Origin: Verrucomicrobiaceae bacterium UBA7681
GTDB lineage: Bacteria > Verrucomicrobiota > Verrucomicrobiia > Verrucomicrobiales > Verrucomicrobiaceae
DNA length: 64,000 nucleotides
Direction: 5' to 3'
NCBI GenBank assembly: GCA_002482965.1
Contig: DLGZ01000054.1
Coordinates: 189,512-253,511, forward strand
In this document: positions 24,984 through 33,760 of the stretch, one piece after another
Layout: each line of letters begins with the position of its first letter
How positions within the stretch are numbered: position 1 is the first letter of the stretch
The notes under the pieces: model-generated
Seen by the model: the letters and a program-made list of their open reading frames with translations, nothing else
The model's database searches: none
Told to the model about the DNA's origin: nothing
Made by a program: the position numbers and the translations under genes

Positions 24984-25732
24984 AGCACCTGATCATGACC
25001 ACCGCAGTGCTGCTGGCTGGCCATGCCATGGCCCAGCAGCCCGCGCCTTCTCCCGCTGCACCTGCTGCGGCTGCACGCCTGCAGCAAATGGAAGGCATCT
25101 ACCAGAAGGAACTGAGCGCACGGCATATTCCTCTGCTGGGCAAGTATCTCATCGAACTGCAACGGCAGGCCGCCACCGCCACCGACAAGACTGCCTACAC
25201 CGCTGAAATCGCCCGCATCCAGCAGATCATCAGTGCAGGTGGGGTGCTGGATCTGATCGCCACGCAGCAGGCGCAGTCCGGTACCATGCCCATGCCGGCA
25301 CCCATGCCGCCCCCCGTGCCCATCGAGCAGAAACAGGCCCTCATCGCGCTGTCACCCGCGCTGGCACAGAAGGTCACACCCAAAGCTCCGGCAGATGCGC
25401 AAACCGCCACCATCGGCGAGATCGAGTGGCGCATCGAATTCATCGCTGCGGGCACGTATGACATCCTGCTGCATTACGCCTGTCCAGAACTGACGGAACC
25501 CCTGAAGATCGTGGTCGAATGCAACGGCCAGACACTCGAAAAAGAACTGGCGGTCGAACGTGTGACCAAAGATGCCGAGTCTTTCCGCATTCTGAGACTC
25601 GGCAGCCTCACCTTGACCAGTGACCTTCGCGGCGAAACACTGCGCCTCAGCGCCGGTGACAAAGCCAGCCCGCAACTCATCGTCAAAAGCCTGCTCATCA
25701 CCCGGCCGCGACCTCCCGCCATCAATCCCTAG
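24980..25732 (+). CDS. Secreted coiled-coil plus beta-sandwich protein, trio member 3
   Basis: The 250-residue protein has a signal peptide ending AMA-QQ and a coiled-coil region at about residues 35-85 (GIYQKELSARHIPLLGKYL). A Pro/Met-rich linker and a beta domain with FIAAGTYDILLHYACPE follow, the same position as GGYEVMLRYRC in member 1. It is coupled to the nuclease-like member by ATGA and stops 4 bases before the deacetylase ATG, which makes a four-gene run. Confidence 0.8.
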   Translation: MKHLIMTTAVLLAGHAMAQQPAPSPAAPAAAARLQQMEGIYQKELSARHIPLLGKYLIELQRQAATATDKTAYTAEIARIQQIISAGGVLDLIATQQAQSGTMPMPAPMPPPVPIEQKQALIALSPALAQKVTPKAPADAQTATIGEIEWRIEFIAAGTYDILLHYACPELTEPLKIVVECNGQTLEKELAVERVTKDAESFRILRLGSLTLTSDLRGETLRLSAGDKASPQLIVKSLLITRPRPPAINP

Positions 25733-25736
25733 CGCC

Positions 25737-27050
25737 ATGCGTTTTGCCTTTCCGTTCATCCTAGTCGTCCTCGTCCTAGGCACACTGCCTTCCTGCAAGC
25801 GAATCGAGGCCAAACTGCGCCGTCTTGCCGAGCAGAGCGGTGTCACCCCGAAACCGCCACCGCCCCAACCCGAGGAGCCTGCGCTGACGCCTGAAGAACA
25901 AGCGATCGAAAAGAAACTGCAGGAGACCGCCCTGCTGGCGGCAGCCGCACCGGAGCCGGAGATGCCGGCGGCTCCCGCCTTCGAACTCAACAAATCCTCC
26001 GTCGTTTCCATCCTTGGCTACCATGATTTCAAAGACCGCGGAGGCAGTCCCATGCTGATAGCCGCACCCAAGTTCCGTGCACAGATGCAGGCCATCAAGG
26101 ACTCCAAGATCCCTGTCATTTCGTTCAGCGAAATGATGGCATGGAAGCGTGGAGAGAAGAACATTCCCGAAGAAGCCATCCTCATCACCATGGATGACGG
26201 CTGGGAGGGTGTGTACACGTATGCCTACCCGGTGCTGCGTGAGTTCGGCTTCCCCTTCACGGTCTACCTCTACAAGAACTATGTCGGCGGCGCTGGCCGT
26301 TCCATGAGCTGGGAGCAGATCAAAGAGATGATGCAGCACGGCTGTGAAGTCGGCAGTCACAGTGTCTCCCATGCGAGCCTGAAGAGTCCTCCCAAGAACC
26401 TGAAGACGGACGCTGACAAACAGCAGTGGGTCTTGAGCGAACTCAAGGACTCGCGCGAATTTCTGGAGCAAAACCTGCACATCAAATGCCTCTCCTTCGC
26501 CTACCCTTATGGCAGCTTCGACGACGCCATCCTGGAGACCGGGCTGCAGATCGGCTATGAATCACTCGTCACCGTCAACGGCCAAAAAGTCAGCTGGGAC
26601 ACCCCGAACGGCAAGCTCGGCCGCTACATTGTTCATGGTGACAGCGACATCAATTTCAAGCTCGCCACCAGCTTCCGCGGCCGCGGCGATGTCGGCTCCA
26701 ATAAATTCCTCGTTGCCGATGCCAAGAACGACAAAGGCGAACAGTTGATCCAGCTCAAGCCCAAGCCTGATGCCGTCATCACCGATCGCCGCCCGCTTAT
26801 CGAAGCGGATTTGAAAAAAATCGGCACCATCCTGCCGGAGAGCGTCAAGCTGCGCATCGCCGGGCTCGGCACCGTGCCCGTGGATTATGACCCGGACACG
26901 ATGGTCGTGCGCTTTCAGTTCCCCTACAAACTGCGCCGCGAGGACTGCGCCCTCAGCCTCAGCTTTCAGCGTGACGCCACCCAGCCAGCCGAGGTCTTGA
27001 GCTGGCGCTTCAAAATTGACCTTGAGGCGGCGTATATGCCCCCACCCTAG
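25737..27050 (+). CDS. Polysaccharide deacetylase lipoprotein (NodB fold)
   Basis: The 437-residue precursor begins with a lipoprotein signal (lipobox LPSC, Cys19) and a Pro/Glu-rich helical spacer to about residue 75. The NodB core follows: AILITMDDGWEGVY with the metal-binding Asp pair near residue 150, EVGSHSVSHASL with both His ligands near residue 205, and SFAYPYGSFDD near residue 253. It should remove N- or O-acetyl groups from a cell-surface glycan. A beta-rich C-terminal domain follows. The start is the ATG right after the trio's last stop. Confidence 0.88.
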   Translation: MRFAFPFILVVLVLGTLPSCKRIEAKLRRLAEQSGVTPKPPPPQPEEPALTPEEQAIEKKLQETALLAAAAPEPEMPAAPAFELNKSSVVSILGYHDFKDRGGSPMLIAAPKFRAQMQAIKDSKIPVISFSEMMAWKRGEKNIPEEAILITMDDGWEGVYTYAYPVLREFGFPFTVYLYKNYVGGAGRSMSWEQIKEMMQHGCEVGSHSVSHASLKSPPKNLKTDADKQQWVLSELKDSREFLEQNLHIKCLSFAYPYGSFDDAILETGLQIGYESLVTVNGQKVSWDTPNGKLGRYIVHGDSDINFKLATSFRGRGDVGSNKFLVADAKNDKGEQLIQLKPKPDAVITDRRPLIEADLKKIGTILPESVKLRIAGLGTVPVDYDPDTMVVRFQFPYKLRREDCALSLSFQRDATQPAEVLSWRFKIDLEAAYMPPP

Positions 27051-27138
27051 CCGTCATTTCACCCCCTGATTCGTCCAGCCTTCGCAGTTGCCATGCGGGG
27101 GCTGCTGCCGACTATCCTGCGCCCCTTACTTTCTCCCG

Positions 27139-28569
27139 ATGTTCTCCGCCCTCTCTGAAAAACTCGAAAGCGCCTTCAAAAAGCTGCGCGGCCAGGCCCG
27201 CATCAGTGAATCCAATGTCAGCGATGCCATGCAGGAAATCCGCATGGCCCTGCTGGAAGCAGACGTGGACTTCCAAGTTGCTAAAGATCTCGTCGAGACC
27301 GTCAGCAAGCAGTCGATCGGCGCTGAAGTGCTGCTCAAGGTTTCCCCCGGGCAGCAGATCGTCAAAATTTTCCACGATGAGCTGGTCAAACTGCTGGGCA
27401 GTGACGCCAGTGCGCTGAACGTCGATCCACCGCAGCGCATTCTGATGACCGGCCTCAATGGCGCCGGTAAAACGACGACCTCCGCCAAGCTCGCAAACTG
27501 GCTCAAGAAGCAGGGTCGCCGCCCGTTGCTCCTCGCACTCGATCTGTACCGTCCCGCCGCCATCAAGCAGCTCCAGGTGCTCGGCCAGCAGCTCAATGTG
27601 CCGGTGTTTGCACCTGCTGAAGGTGAAACCGATCCGGTGAAGGCCGCCAAGGCAGCCATGATCTGGCTCAAGGAACAAGGCAGCGGCGTCGCCATCTTTG
27701 ACACCGCTGGTCGTCAGGATCTTGATGAAGACCTCCTCGCGGAACTCAAGCGCGTGCGCGCTGTGGTGGAGCCCAATGAAGTCCTGCTGGTGGCCGATGC
27801 CGCCACAGGTCAGCAGGCCGTGAGCGTGGCGCAGAAATTCAATGCGGCCGTCGGCATCACGGGCCTGATCATGACCAAGCTCGATGGTGACGCCCGTGGT
27901 GGCGCCCTGCTTTCGATGCGCCAGGTCACCGGCTGCGCAGTCAAATTCCTCGGCGTGGGTGAAAAGATCGAGCAGCTCGAAATTTTCCATCCCGACCGCA
28001 TGGCGCAGCGCATCCTCGGGATGGGAGATGTAGTAGGCCTGGTGGAGAAAGCCTCCGAAGAAATCGACGAAAAGGAGGCCATGAAGCTGGCCGCCCGCAT
28101 GCAGTCGAACAAATTCGATTTCACCGACATGCTCGCACAGCTGCGCATGATGAAGAAGCTCGGCCCCATCGGCGGCATCCTCGGCATGCTCCCCGGCATG
28201 GGCAAGATGAAGGACATGGTCGGCCCCGACAGCGATCAGCGAATGAAGCACGTCGAGGCGCTCATCCTATCGATGACGCCCAAGGAACGGCAGCGCCCCG
28301 AGATCATCAACGGCCAGCGCCGCAAGCGCATCTGCAACGGGGCAGGCCGCCCGGTGATGGAAATGAACCAGCTCCTCAAGCAGTTTGAAATGATGAAGAA
28401 GCTCATGAGCAACAAGGGCATGATGGCCCAGATGATGGGCGGCATGATGGGAGGCGGCGGCGGTGGTGGCATGGGAGGACTCGGCGGTCTGGGCGGAATG
28501 CTCGGCGGTGGCGGCGGCGGCAAAATGCCCAAGCTTCCACCCGGCATGAAGTTCCCCGGCAAGTTTTGA
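27139..28569 (+). CDS. ffh: Signal recognition particle protein Ffh (SRP54)
   Basis: This GTPase delivers ribosomes making membrane proteins to FtsY. The N domain (MFSALSEKLESAFKKL, then an EADVDFQVAKDLV block) is followed by the G domain with P-loop GLNGAGKTT near residue 108. DTAGRQDLDEDL replaces the usual DTAGR-LH, and TKLDGDARGG is present. The Met-rich M domain keeps RRKRICNGAG and NQLLKQF. The last 45 residues are a Gly/Met-rich tail with long Gly runs. Length 476. No SRP RNA gene was found nearby. Confidence 0.97.
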   Translation: MFSALSEKLESAFKKLRGQARISESNVSDAMQEIRMALLEADVDFQVAKDLVETVSKQSIGAEVLLKVSPGQQIVKIFHDELVKLLGSDASALNVDPPQRILMTGLNGAGKTTTSAKLANWLKKQGRRPLLLALDLYRPAAIKQLQVLGQQLNVPVFAPAEGETDPVKAAKAAMIWLKEQGSGVAIFDTAGRQDLDEDLLAELKRVRAVVEPNEVLLVADAATGQQAVSVAQKFNAAVGITGLIMTKLDGDARGGALLSMRQVTGCAVKFLGVGEKIEQLEIFHPDRMAQRILGMGDVVGLVEKASEEIDEKEAMKLAARMQSNKFDFTDMLAQLRMMKKLGPIGGILGMLPGMGKMKDMVGPDSDQRMKHVEALILSMTPKERQRPEIINGQRRKRICNGAGRPVMEMNQLLKQFEMMKKLMSNKGMMAQMMGGMMGGGGGGGMGGLGGLGGMLGGGGGGKMPKLPPGMKFPGKF

Positions 28570-28599
28570 TTTCACAGCGTGCTGTGCTCTATTATTCAA

Positions 28600-28857
28600 A
28601 TGACTGCCATCACCAGCGCCAACGCCGATAAAAGCCTGATCCAGGCGATTCTCAAAGTATGCGATGATCGTGAGCCTCTTGTCATCATCCACGATGACAA
28701 GCATTCAGTCGTCATGCTGCCGCTCGATGAATATGAGGCACTCAACGAGACAAGCCATTTGATGCGAAGCCCCGCCAACGCCCGCCATCTACTGGAGTCC
28801 ATTGAGCAGTTGCGTTCAGGGAAAGGCACGGTTCGTGAACCTGATTTGGAAGCATGA
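28600..28857 (+). CDS. yefM: YefM/Phd-type antitoxin
   Basis: The 85-residue protein has the YefM N-terminal dimer and DNA-binding fold (MTAITSANADKSLIQAILKVC, then EPLVIIHDDKHSVVMLPLDEYEAL). An acidic, unstructured C-terminus wraps the toxin in known pairs. Its stop overlaps the toxin ATG (ATGA), the usual arrangement. It lies 30 bases after ffh with no room for a large own promoter. In known pairs the complex represses its own promoter. Confidence 0.9.
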   Translation: MTAITSANADKSLIQAILKVCDDREPLVIIHDDKHSVVMLPLDEYEALNETSHLMRSPANARHLLESIEQLRSGKGTVREPDLEA

Positions 28858-29111
28858 ATCTCATCTTTTCTGACCGTGCATGGAGTGACTATCAACACTG
28901 GCAGGAAACCGACCGCCGCATGCTGCGTAGAATCAATGAGCTTCTCAAGGACATCAAACGCAGCCCCTTCAATGGCATTGGCAAGCCCGAGCCATTGCGC
29001 CACCAACTGGCAGGCTTTTGGTCACGCCGTATAGACAGCGAGCATCGTCTGGTATATGCGGTGACACAGGCCGGCATTGAAATAGCCTCCTGCCGCTATC
29101 ATTACACTTAA
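28854..29111 (+). CDS. yoeB: YoeB-type mRNA interferase toxin
   Basis: This 85-residue RelE-superfamily toxin cleaves mRNA in the ribosomal A site. The residues known to matter in E. coli YoeB are in the same numbered places: Glu46, Arg65, His83 and Tyr84 (C-terminal CRYHYT). It therefore looks fully active. It ends one base before the GnnA-like gene, so toxin, antitoxin, ffh and lpxB probably share read-through. Confidence 0.93.
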   Translation: MNLIFSDRAWSDYQHWQETDRRMLRRINELLKDIKRSPFNGIGKPEPLRHQLAGFWSRRIDSEHRLVYAVTQAGIEIASCRYHYT

Positions 29112-29112
29112 T

Positions 29113-30066
29113 ATGAGTTCCCCTTTCCGCATCGGAGTCGCCGGAGTCGGCGCCATTGGCAAAAACCACGCACGCATCATGGCTGAGATCGCCACGAAGA
29201 GCGAGGGTGCGATCACCTTCGCTGCGGTGTATGATGCCGATCCCGCACGCGCGGCTGAATTTGCAGCCCAATACGGCACGCAGGCAGCCAGTGATCTCGC
29301 TGACTTCGCCCAGCGCGTGGATGCCGCCACCATTGCGGTGCCGACGATCTTCCACCGCAAAGTCGCCGAACCGCTCATGCAGGCTGGTATTCATGTGATG
29401 GTGGAGAAACCCATCAGCGAATCCTACGCAGAGGCGCAGGCGCTCATCGAACTCGCGAAAGCCAAGAGCGTCATCCTGCAAGTGGGCCACATTGAGCGCT
29501 TCAATCCGGTGCTGCTGCAGCTTGAAGAGCGGATGGACAACCCGCGTTTCATTGAAGCGCATCGTCTCTCGCCCTTCCCGAACCGCAGCATCGATATTGG
29601 CGTCGTGCTGGATCTGATGATCCACGACATCGAGATCGTGCTGCATCTGGTGAAATCGGAGCTGATTCAGGTCGATGCCGTGGGCATTCCCGTTTTGACC
29701 AAGCGTGAGGACATCGCCAACGCGCGCCTCAAGTTTGCCAACGGCTGCATTGCCAACATCACCGCCAGCCGCATCAGCCCGGAGAAGATGCGCAAAATCC
29801 GCGTCTTCCAGAGCGAGAGCTACCTGAGCCTGGACTACCAGGAGCAGAGCGGCTGGATCTATCGCAAAGACGGCATGCAGATCGTGCGCGAAGCTGTTGA
29901 AGTGGAGAAGGACGAACCACTGAAACTCGAAATCGCCGCCTTCGTCGAATGCGCCCGTCATGGACGCCGCCCGGTCGTCACCGGCCAGGAAGGTGCCGAA
30001 GCCGTGCGCATTGCTTTGGAAATCACCGATCAAATCGAAAAGAACGCCGCTCTAGGCACCTCATGA
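29113..30066 (+). CDS. Cytosolic Gfo/Idh/MocA oxidoreductase, GnnA-like, next to lpxB
   Basis: The 317-residue protein has a Rossmann fold (IGVAGVGAIGKNHARIM, residues 7-23) and the family EKP motif (VEKPIS near residue 98). It then shows GHIERFNP and DLMIHDIEIVLHL. No signal peptide is present. Its stop overlaps the lpxB start. In several bacteria the UDP-GlcNAc 3-dehydrogenase GnnA is encoded with lipid A genes and leads to amide-linked lipid A. That role is inferred here from position; the partner aminotransferase GnnB is not in the window. Confidence 0.8.
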   Translation: MSSPFRIGVAGVGAIGKNHARIMAEIATKSEGAITFAAVYDADPARAAEFAAQYGTQAASDLADFAQRVDAATIAVPTIFHRKVAEPLMQAGIHVMVEKPISESYAEAQALIELAKAKSVILQVGHIERFNPVLLQLEERMDNPRFIEAHRLSPFPNRSIDIGVVLDLMIHDIEIVLHLVKSELIQVDAVGIPVLTKREDIANARLKFANGCIANITASRISPEKMRKIRVFQSESYLSLDYQEQSGWIYRKDGMQIVREAVEVEKDEPLKLEIAAFVECARHGRRPVVTGQEGAEAVRIALEITDQIEKNAALGTS

Positions 30067-31184
30067 AGCGCATCTTCATCATCGCAGGCGAAGTCAGCGG
30101 CGACACTCATGCTGCGGGACTCCTGCGTGAATTGAAGATCCTGGAGCCCGACATGAAGGTCGTTGGCCTGGGTGGCCCGAAGATGCGTGAAGTGGTCGGA
30201 GACGGCGTTGAAGACTGGGTCGAGACCGCCGGCGTCGTCGGCCTGTGGGAGGTGGTGAAGATGTACCGCTATTTCAAAGAGAAGATGAATGCCGTGCTGG
30301 ACTCCATCCTCGATCAAAAACCCGAGGCGGTGATCTTGGTGGATTATCCCGGATTCAATCTGCGCCTGGCCAAAAGCCTGCGCACCGCCGGGTACCAAGG
30401 GCGCATCCTCTATTACATCAGCCCGCAGGTCTGGGCCTGGAAAAAAGGCCGCGTGAAGACCATGGCGCAGGTGCTCAACCTGATGATCTGCATCTTCCCT
30501 TTCGAGAAGGAATTTTATGAGAAGAGCGGACTGCGCACCGAATTCAGCGGGCACCCCATGGTGGACCGTGTGGTGACGCTGAAACGCGAATGGAAGCGCG
30601 AGCCTGGCTTCGTAGGCTGGTTCCCGGGCAGCCGCCACAACGAAGTGCGGCGTTTGTTTCCCATCATGATGGACGCGGCCAAGATCATCAAGCAGGCCGT
30701 GCCCAATGCCCGCTTTGCCGTTTCGGCAGCCAATGAAACGCTCGCGGGATTCATGCGCAACATGACCGACGAGCACGGCATGCCTGAAGCGAAGCGCTGG
30801 ATCGAAACCGGTACGGTCTATGATCTGATGCAGCGTGCTCAAGCCGGAGCTGTCGCCTCAGGCACGGCCACGCTGGAAGCTGCGTGCTTTGGCCTGCCCT
30901 ACACGCTGATCTACAACGTGAGCTGGCCCACCTACGTCATCGCCAAGCTGGTGGTACGCATCAAGCACCTGGGCATCGTCAACATCCTCGCCAAACGTGA
31001 AGTGGTGAGGGAACTCGTGCAGGGGGACCTGAATGCGGAATCACTCGCCCAAGCCACCCTCGAACTGCTCAACAACGCCGCCGAGCGCGAGCAGTTGCAG
31101 GAGGATCTGGCGGAGGTCGTTGCCACGCTCGGCAGCAGCGGAGCTTACACACGTGCTGCCAAAGCGGTGCATGAAGCATTGTAA
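30063..31184 (+). CDS. lpxB: Lipid-A-disaccharide synthase LpxB
   Basis: LpxB (GT19) joins UDP-diacylglucosamine and lipid X in lipid A synthesis at the inner membrane. The family start MKRIFIIAGEVSGD is present. ILVDYPGFNLRLAK near residue 95, YYISPQVWAWKKGR near residue 120, SGHPMVD, and ASGTATLEAA near residue 263 follow. Length 373 is standard. The ATG lies inside the previous gene's stop (ATGA), giving tight coupling to the GnnA-like dehydrogenase. It shows that this organism makes lipid A. Confidence 0.96.
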   Translation: MKRIFIIAGEVSGDTHAAGLLRELKILEPDMKVVGLGGPKMREVVGDGVEDWVETAGVVGLWEVVKMYRYFKEKMNAVLDSILDQKPEAVILVDYPGFNLRLAKSLRTAGYQGRILYYISPQVWAWKKGRVKTMAQVLNLMICIFPFEKEFYEKSGLRTEFSGHPMVDRVVTLKREWKREPGFVGWFPGSRHNEVRRLFPIMMDAAKIIKQAVPNARFAVSAANETLAGFMRNMTDEHGMPEAKRWIETGTVYDLMQRAQAGAVASGTATLEAACFGLPYTLIYNVSWPTYVIAKLVVRIKHLGIVNILAKREVVRELVQGDLNAESLAQATLELLNNAAEREQLQEDLAEVVATLGSSGAYTRAAKAVHEAL

Positions 31185-31233
31185 TGCTTCAGCGGTTGAT
31201 TAGGCCAGGCGGTCAAAGACTGGGGATGTGATC

Positions 31234-31266
31234 GCCCAAGCGCTTTAAGGACAAAGCGCATTGGGC
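31234..31266. terminator. Probable bidirectional terminator between lpxB and glgP
   Basis: A two-part stem (GCCCAA-CGCTTT with AAAGCG-TTGGGC) with a small internal loop lies in the short gap between convergent genes. No long T-run follows in either direction, so efficiency is uncertain. Confidence 0.5.
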
Positions 31267-31277
31267 AAGCAGCCGTT

Positions 31278-33737
31278 TCAGACGCCTATCTGCGGCAGGT
31301 TCCAGACTTTTTTGGCGTATTCGAGGATGGTGCGGTCGCTGCTGAACTTGCCCATGCGGGCGGTGTTGTGGACAGCCATCTTCTGCCAGCGTGGCTGGTC
31401 ACGGTAGGCTTTGTCCACTTCGGCCTGGGAGGCGGCGTAGGCGTCGTAGTCAGCCATGACAAGGAAGGGATCGCCGTGGGTAAGCAGGCTGTCGCGCAGC
31501 GGTTTGAATTCGTCCTGATTGCCGGTGAAGTAGTCGGAGGCCAGCCAGTCGATGCTGAGACGCAGATCTTCGCTGGCGTGGTAGAAGTCCCAGGGATTGT
31601 AGCCCTTCTCATAGAGCTCGGTGACTTCTTCCACGGTGAGGCCGAAGATGAAGATGTTGTCCGGGCCCACTTCTTCGAGGATTTCAACATTGGCACCATC
31701 AAGCGTGCCGATGGTGAGCGCACCATTGAGGGCGAGCTTCATGTTGCCAGTGCCTGAGGCTTCCTTGCCTGCGGTGGAGATCTGTTCGGAAAGATCTGCC
31801 GCAGGAATGATGCGCTCGGCGATGGAGACCCCGTAATTCGGGATGTAGATGACTTTGAGTTTGCCATTCACCCGCGGGTCGTGATTCACCTTGGCCGCGA
31901 GGGCATTGATGGCGTGAATGATGTTCTTGGCGAGGTAGTAGCCGGGAGCGGCCTTGGCACCAAAGATGAAGACACGGGGTGCCATGTCGAAGTTCGGATC
32001 GGCGATGATCTTGCGATACAAGGTGACGATGTGCAGCAGGTTGAGGTGCTGGCGCTTGTATTCGTGCAGACGCTTGATCTGGACGTCAAACAAGGCGTCG
32101 GGGCTGACACTGACGCCGCAGGTGTCCTGAATGATCTTGGCGAGGCGCACCTTGTGACCACGCTTGATGGCCTGGAATTTTTCCTTGAATGAAGCGTCAT
32201 CGGCAAAGCGGTCCAGCGCGATCAGCTTGGTGGAGTCCTTCAACCAGCCTGCGCCGATGGATTCGGTGATGAGTGCGGAGAGCTCCGGATTGCACACATC
32301 AAGCCAGCGACGGAAAGTGACGCCGTTGGTCAGATTGAGGAAGCGGTCAGGATACAGCTCAAAGAACTCCGGGAAGAGGCGCTCGCAAAGCAGACGTGTG
32401 TGCAGCGCGGCCACACCGTTGGTGGCATGGCTGCCGAGCACGGACATATGCGCCATGCGCACCTTTTTGCCGCCACTCTCTTCGATGAGAGAAAGCGCAC
32501 GCTTCTTCTCTCCATCCCCCGGCCAGCGAGCCTCGACCACGTCCATGAAGCGCCGGTTGATTTCAAAGATGATCTGCAGGTGACGCGGAAGCACACGCTC
32601 AAACAGTGCCGCGCTCCAAGTCTCAAGCGCTTCGGGAAGCAGCGTGTGATTGGTGTAGGAGAAGGTCTTCTGACAGATGTCCCAGGCCTGGCTCCATTCA
32701 AGCTTCTCTTCATCCACGAGGATGCGCATGAGTTCAGGAATGGCGACGGCGGGATGCGTGTCATTGAGCTGAACGGCGGCCTTGCTGGGAAACTCGCTCC
32801 AAGGCAGGTCGTAACCGCCTTTGAACCGACGCACGATGTCGGCGAGGGAGCAGGCGACAAAGAAGTACTGCTGCACCAAGCGCAGCTCTTTGCCGCTCTC
32901 GGTGGAGTCGTTGGGGTAGAGAACTTTGGAGACTGTTTCAGCGATGGCCTTTTCACGCAGGGCCTCGATGTAGCTGCCTTCGTTGAAGACCTTGAAGTTG
33001 AAGTCTTCGTCCGCCTGGGCCTGCCAGAGACGCAGCACGTTCACGGTATTGCTGTCATAGCCGACAATAGGAATGTCCCACGGCAGGCCGAGCAGGCATT
33101 TGGTTTCGACCCACTCATGATGAGGCTGACCAAACTCATCGAACTTTTGGATGACATGGCCGTAAAGCTTGACGGATTGACGATAGGATGGCCGCGCAAT
33201 CTTCCACGGGCTGCCGTCGCGCATCCAAGCATCTGGATGCTCGACCTGCTTGCCGTTGACGAATTCCTGACGGAAGAGACCAAACTCGTAATGAATGCCA
33301 TAGCCGATGGCGGGCAGGTCCATGGTGCTGAGCGAATCCATGAAACAGGCGGCGAGACGGCCAAGGCCACCGTTGCCGAGGCCCATGTCGGGCTCCTTTT
33401 GCACCAAGGCGTCGAGATCTTTGCCCATTTCTGACAGCGCCTGCTTGGTGGCGTCGTAGATGCCGGCATTGCGCAGGTTGTTTTCCAGCAGGCGGCCCAT
33501 GAGGTACTCCAGGGAGAGGTAGTGCACGCGCCTGACGCCCTGCGAACGATGCTGATGCCGCGACTGCGTGGCACGCTCCATCACGCGATCACGCACCGCG
33601 AGGGAGGTGGCGACGTACCAGTCATTCTCACTGGCCGATTGAATGTAGGCTCCCAGAGTAAAACGCAGGTGATTGGTGATCGATAGCTTGAGACTGTCGG
33701 TGGTGTTGAGAACGGCGCAGTTGGCGAGGGCTTCCAT
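31278..33737 (-). CDS. glgP: Glycogen phosphorylase
   Basis: It releases glucose-1-phosphate from alpha-1,4-glucans using pyridoxal phosphate. GLGNGGLGRLAACFMDS lies near residue 105. The PLP-lysine region reads EASGTGNMKLALNGALTIG near residue 650, followed by TLDGANVEI, the family signature. Length is 819 with the chosen ATG, typical of bacterial GlgP. An upstream GTG would overlap rsmI by 16 bases and is less likely. It is the last gene of a leftward run after rsmI. Confidence 0.95.
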   Translation of the reverse strand: MEALANCAVLNTTDSLKLSITNHLRFTLGAYIQSASENDWYVATSLAVRDRVMERATQSRHQHRSQGVRRVHYLSLEYLMGRLLENNLRNAGIYDATKQALSEMGKDLDALVQKEPDMGLGNGGLGRLAACFMDSLSTMDLPAIGYGIHYEFGLFRQEFVNGKQVEHPDAWMRDGSPWKIARPSYRQSVKLYGHVIQKFDEFGQPHHEWVETKCLLGLPWDIPIVGYDSNTVNVLRLWQAQADEDFNFKVFNEGSYIEALREKAIAETVSKVLYPNDSTESGKELRLVQQYFFVACSLADIVRRFKGGYDLPWSEFPSKAAVQLNDTHPAVAIPELMRILVDEEKLEWSQAWDICQKTFSYTNHTLLPEALETWSAALFERVLPRHLQIIFEINRRFMDVVEARWPGDGEKKRALSLIEESGGKKVRMAHMSVLGSHATNGVAALHTRLLCERLFPEFFELYPDRFLNLTNGVTFRRWLDVCNPELSALITESIGAGWLKDSTKLIALDRFADDASFKEKFQAIKRGHKVRLAKIIQDTCGVSVSPDALFDVQIKRLHEYKRQHLNLLHIVTLYRKIIADPNFDMAPRVFIFGAKAAPGYYLAKNIIHAINALAAKVNHDPRVNGKLKVIYIPNYGVSIAERIIPAADLSEQISTAGKEASGTGNMKLALNGALTIGTLDGANVEILEEVGPDNIFIFGLTVEEVTELYEKGYNPWDFYHASEDLRLSIDWLASDYFTGNQDEFKPLRDSLLTHGDPFLVMADYDAYAASQAEVDKAYRDQPRWQKMAVHNTARMGKFSSDRTILEYAKKVWNLPQIGV

Positions 33738-33760
33738 GAGTGTGCTGGGTTGTGAATGAA

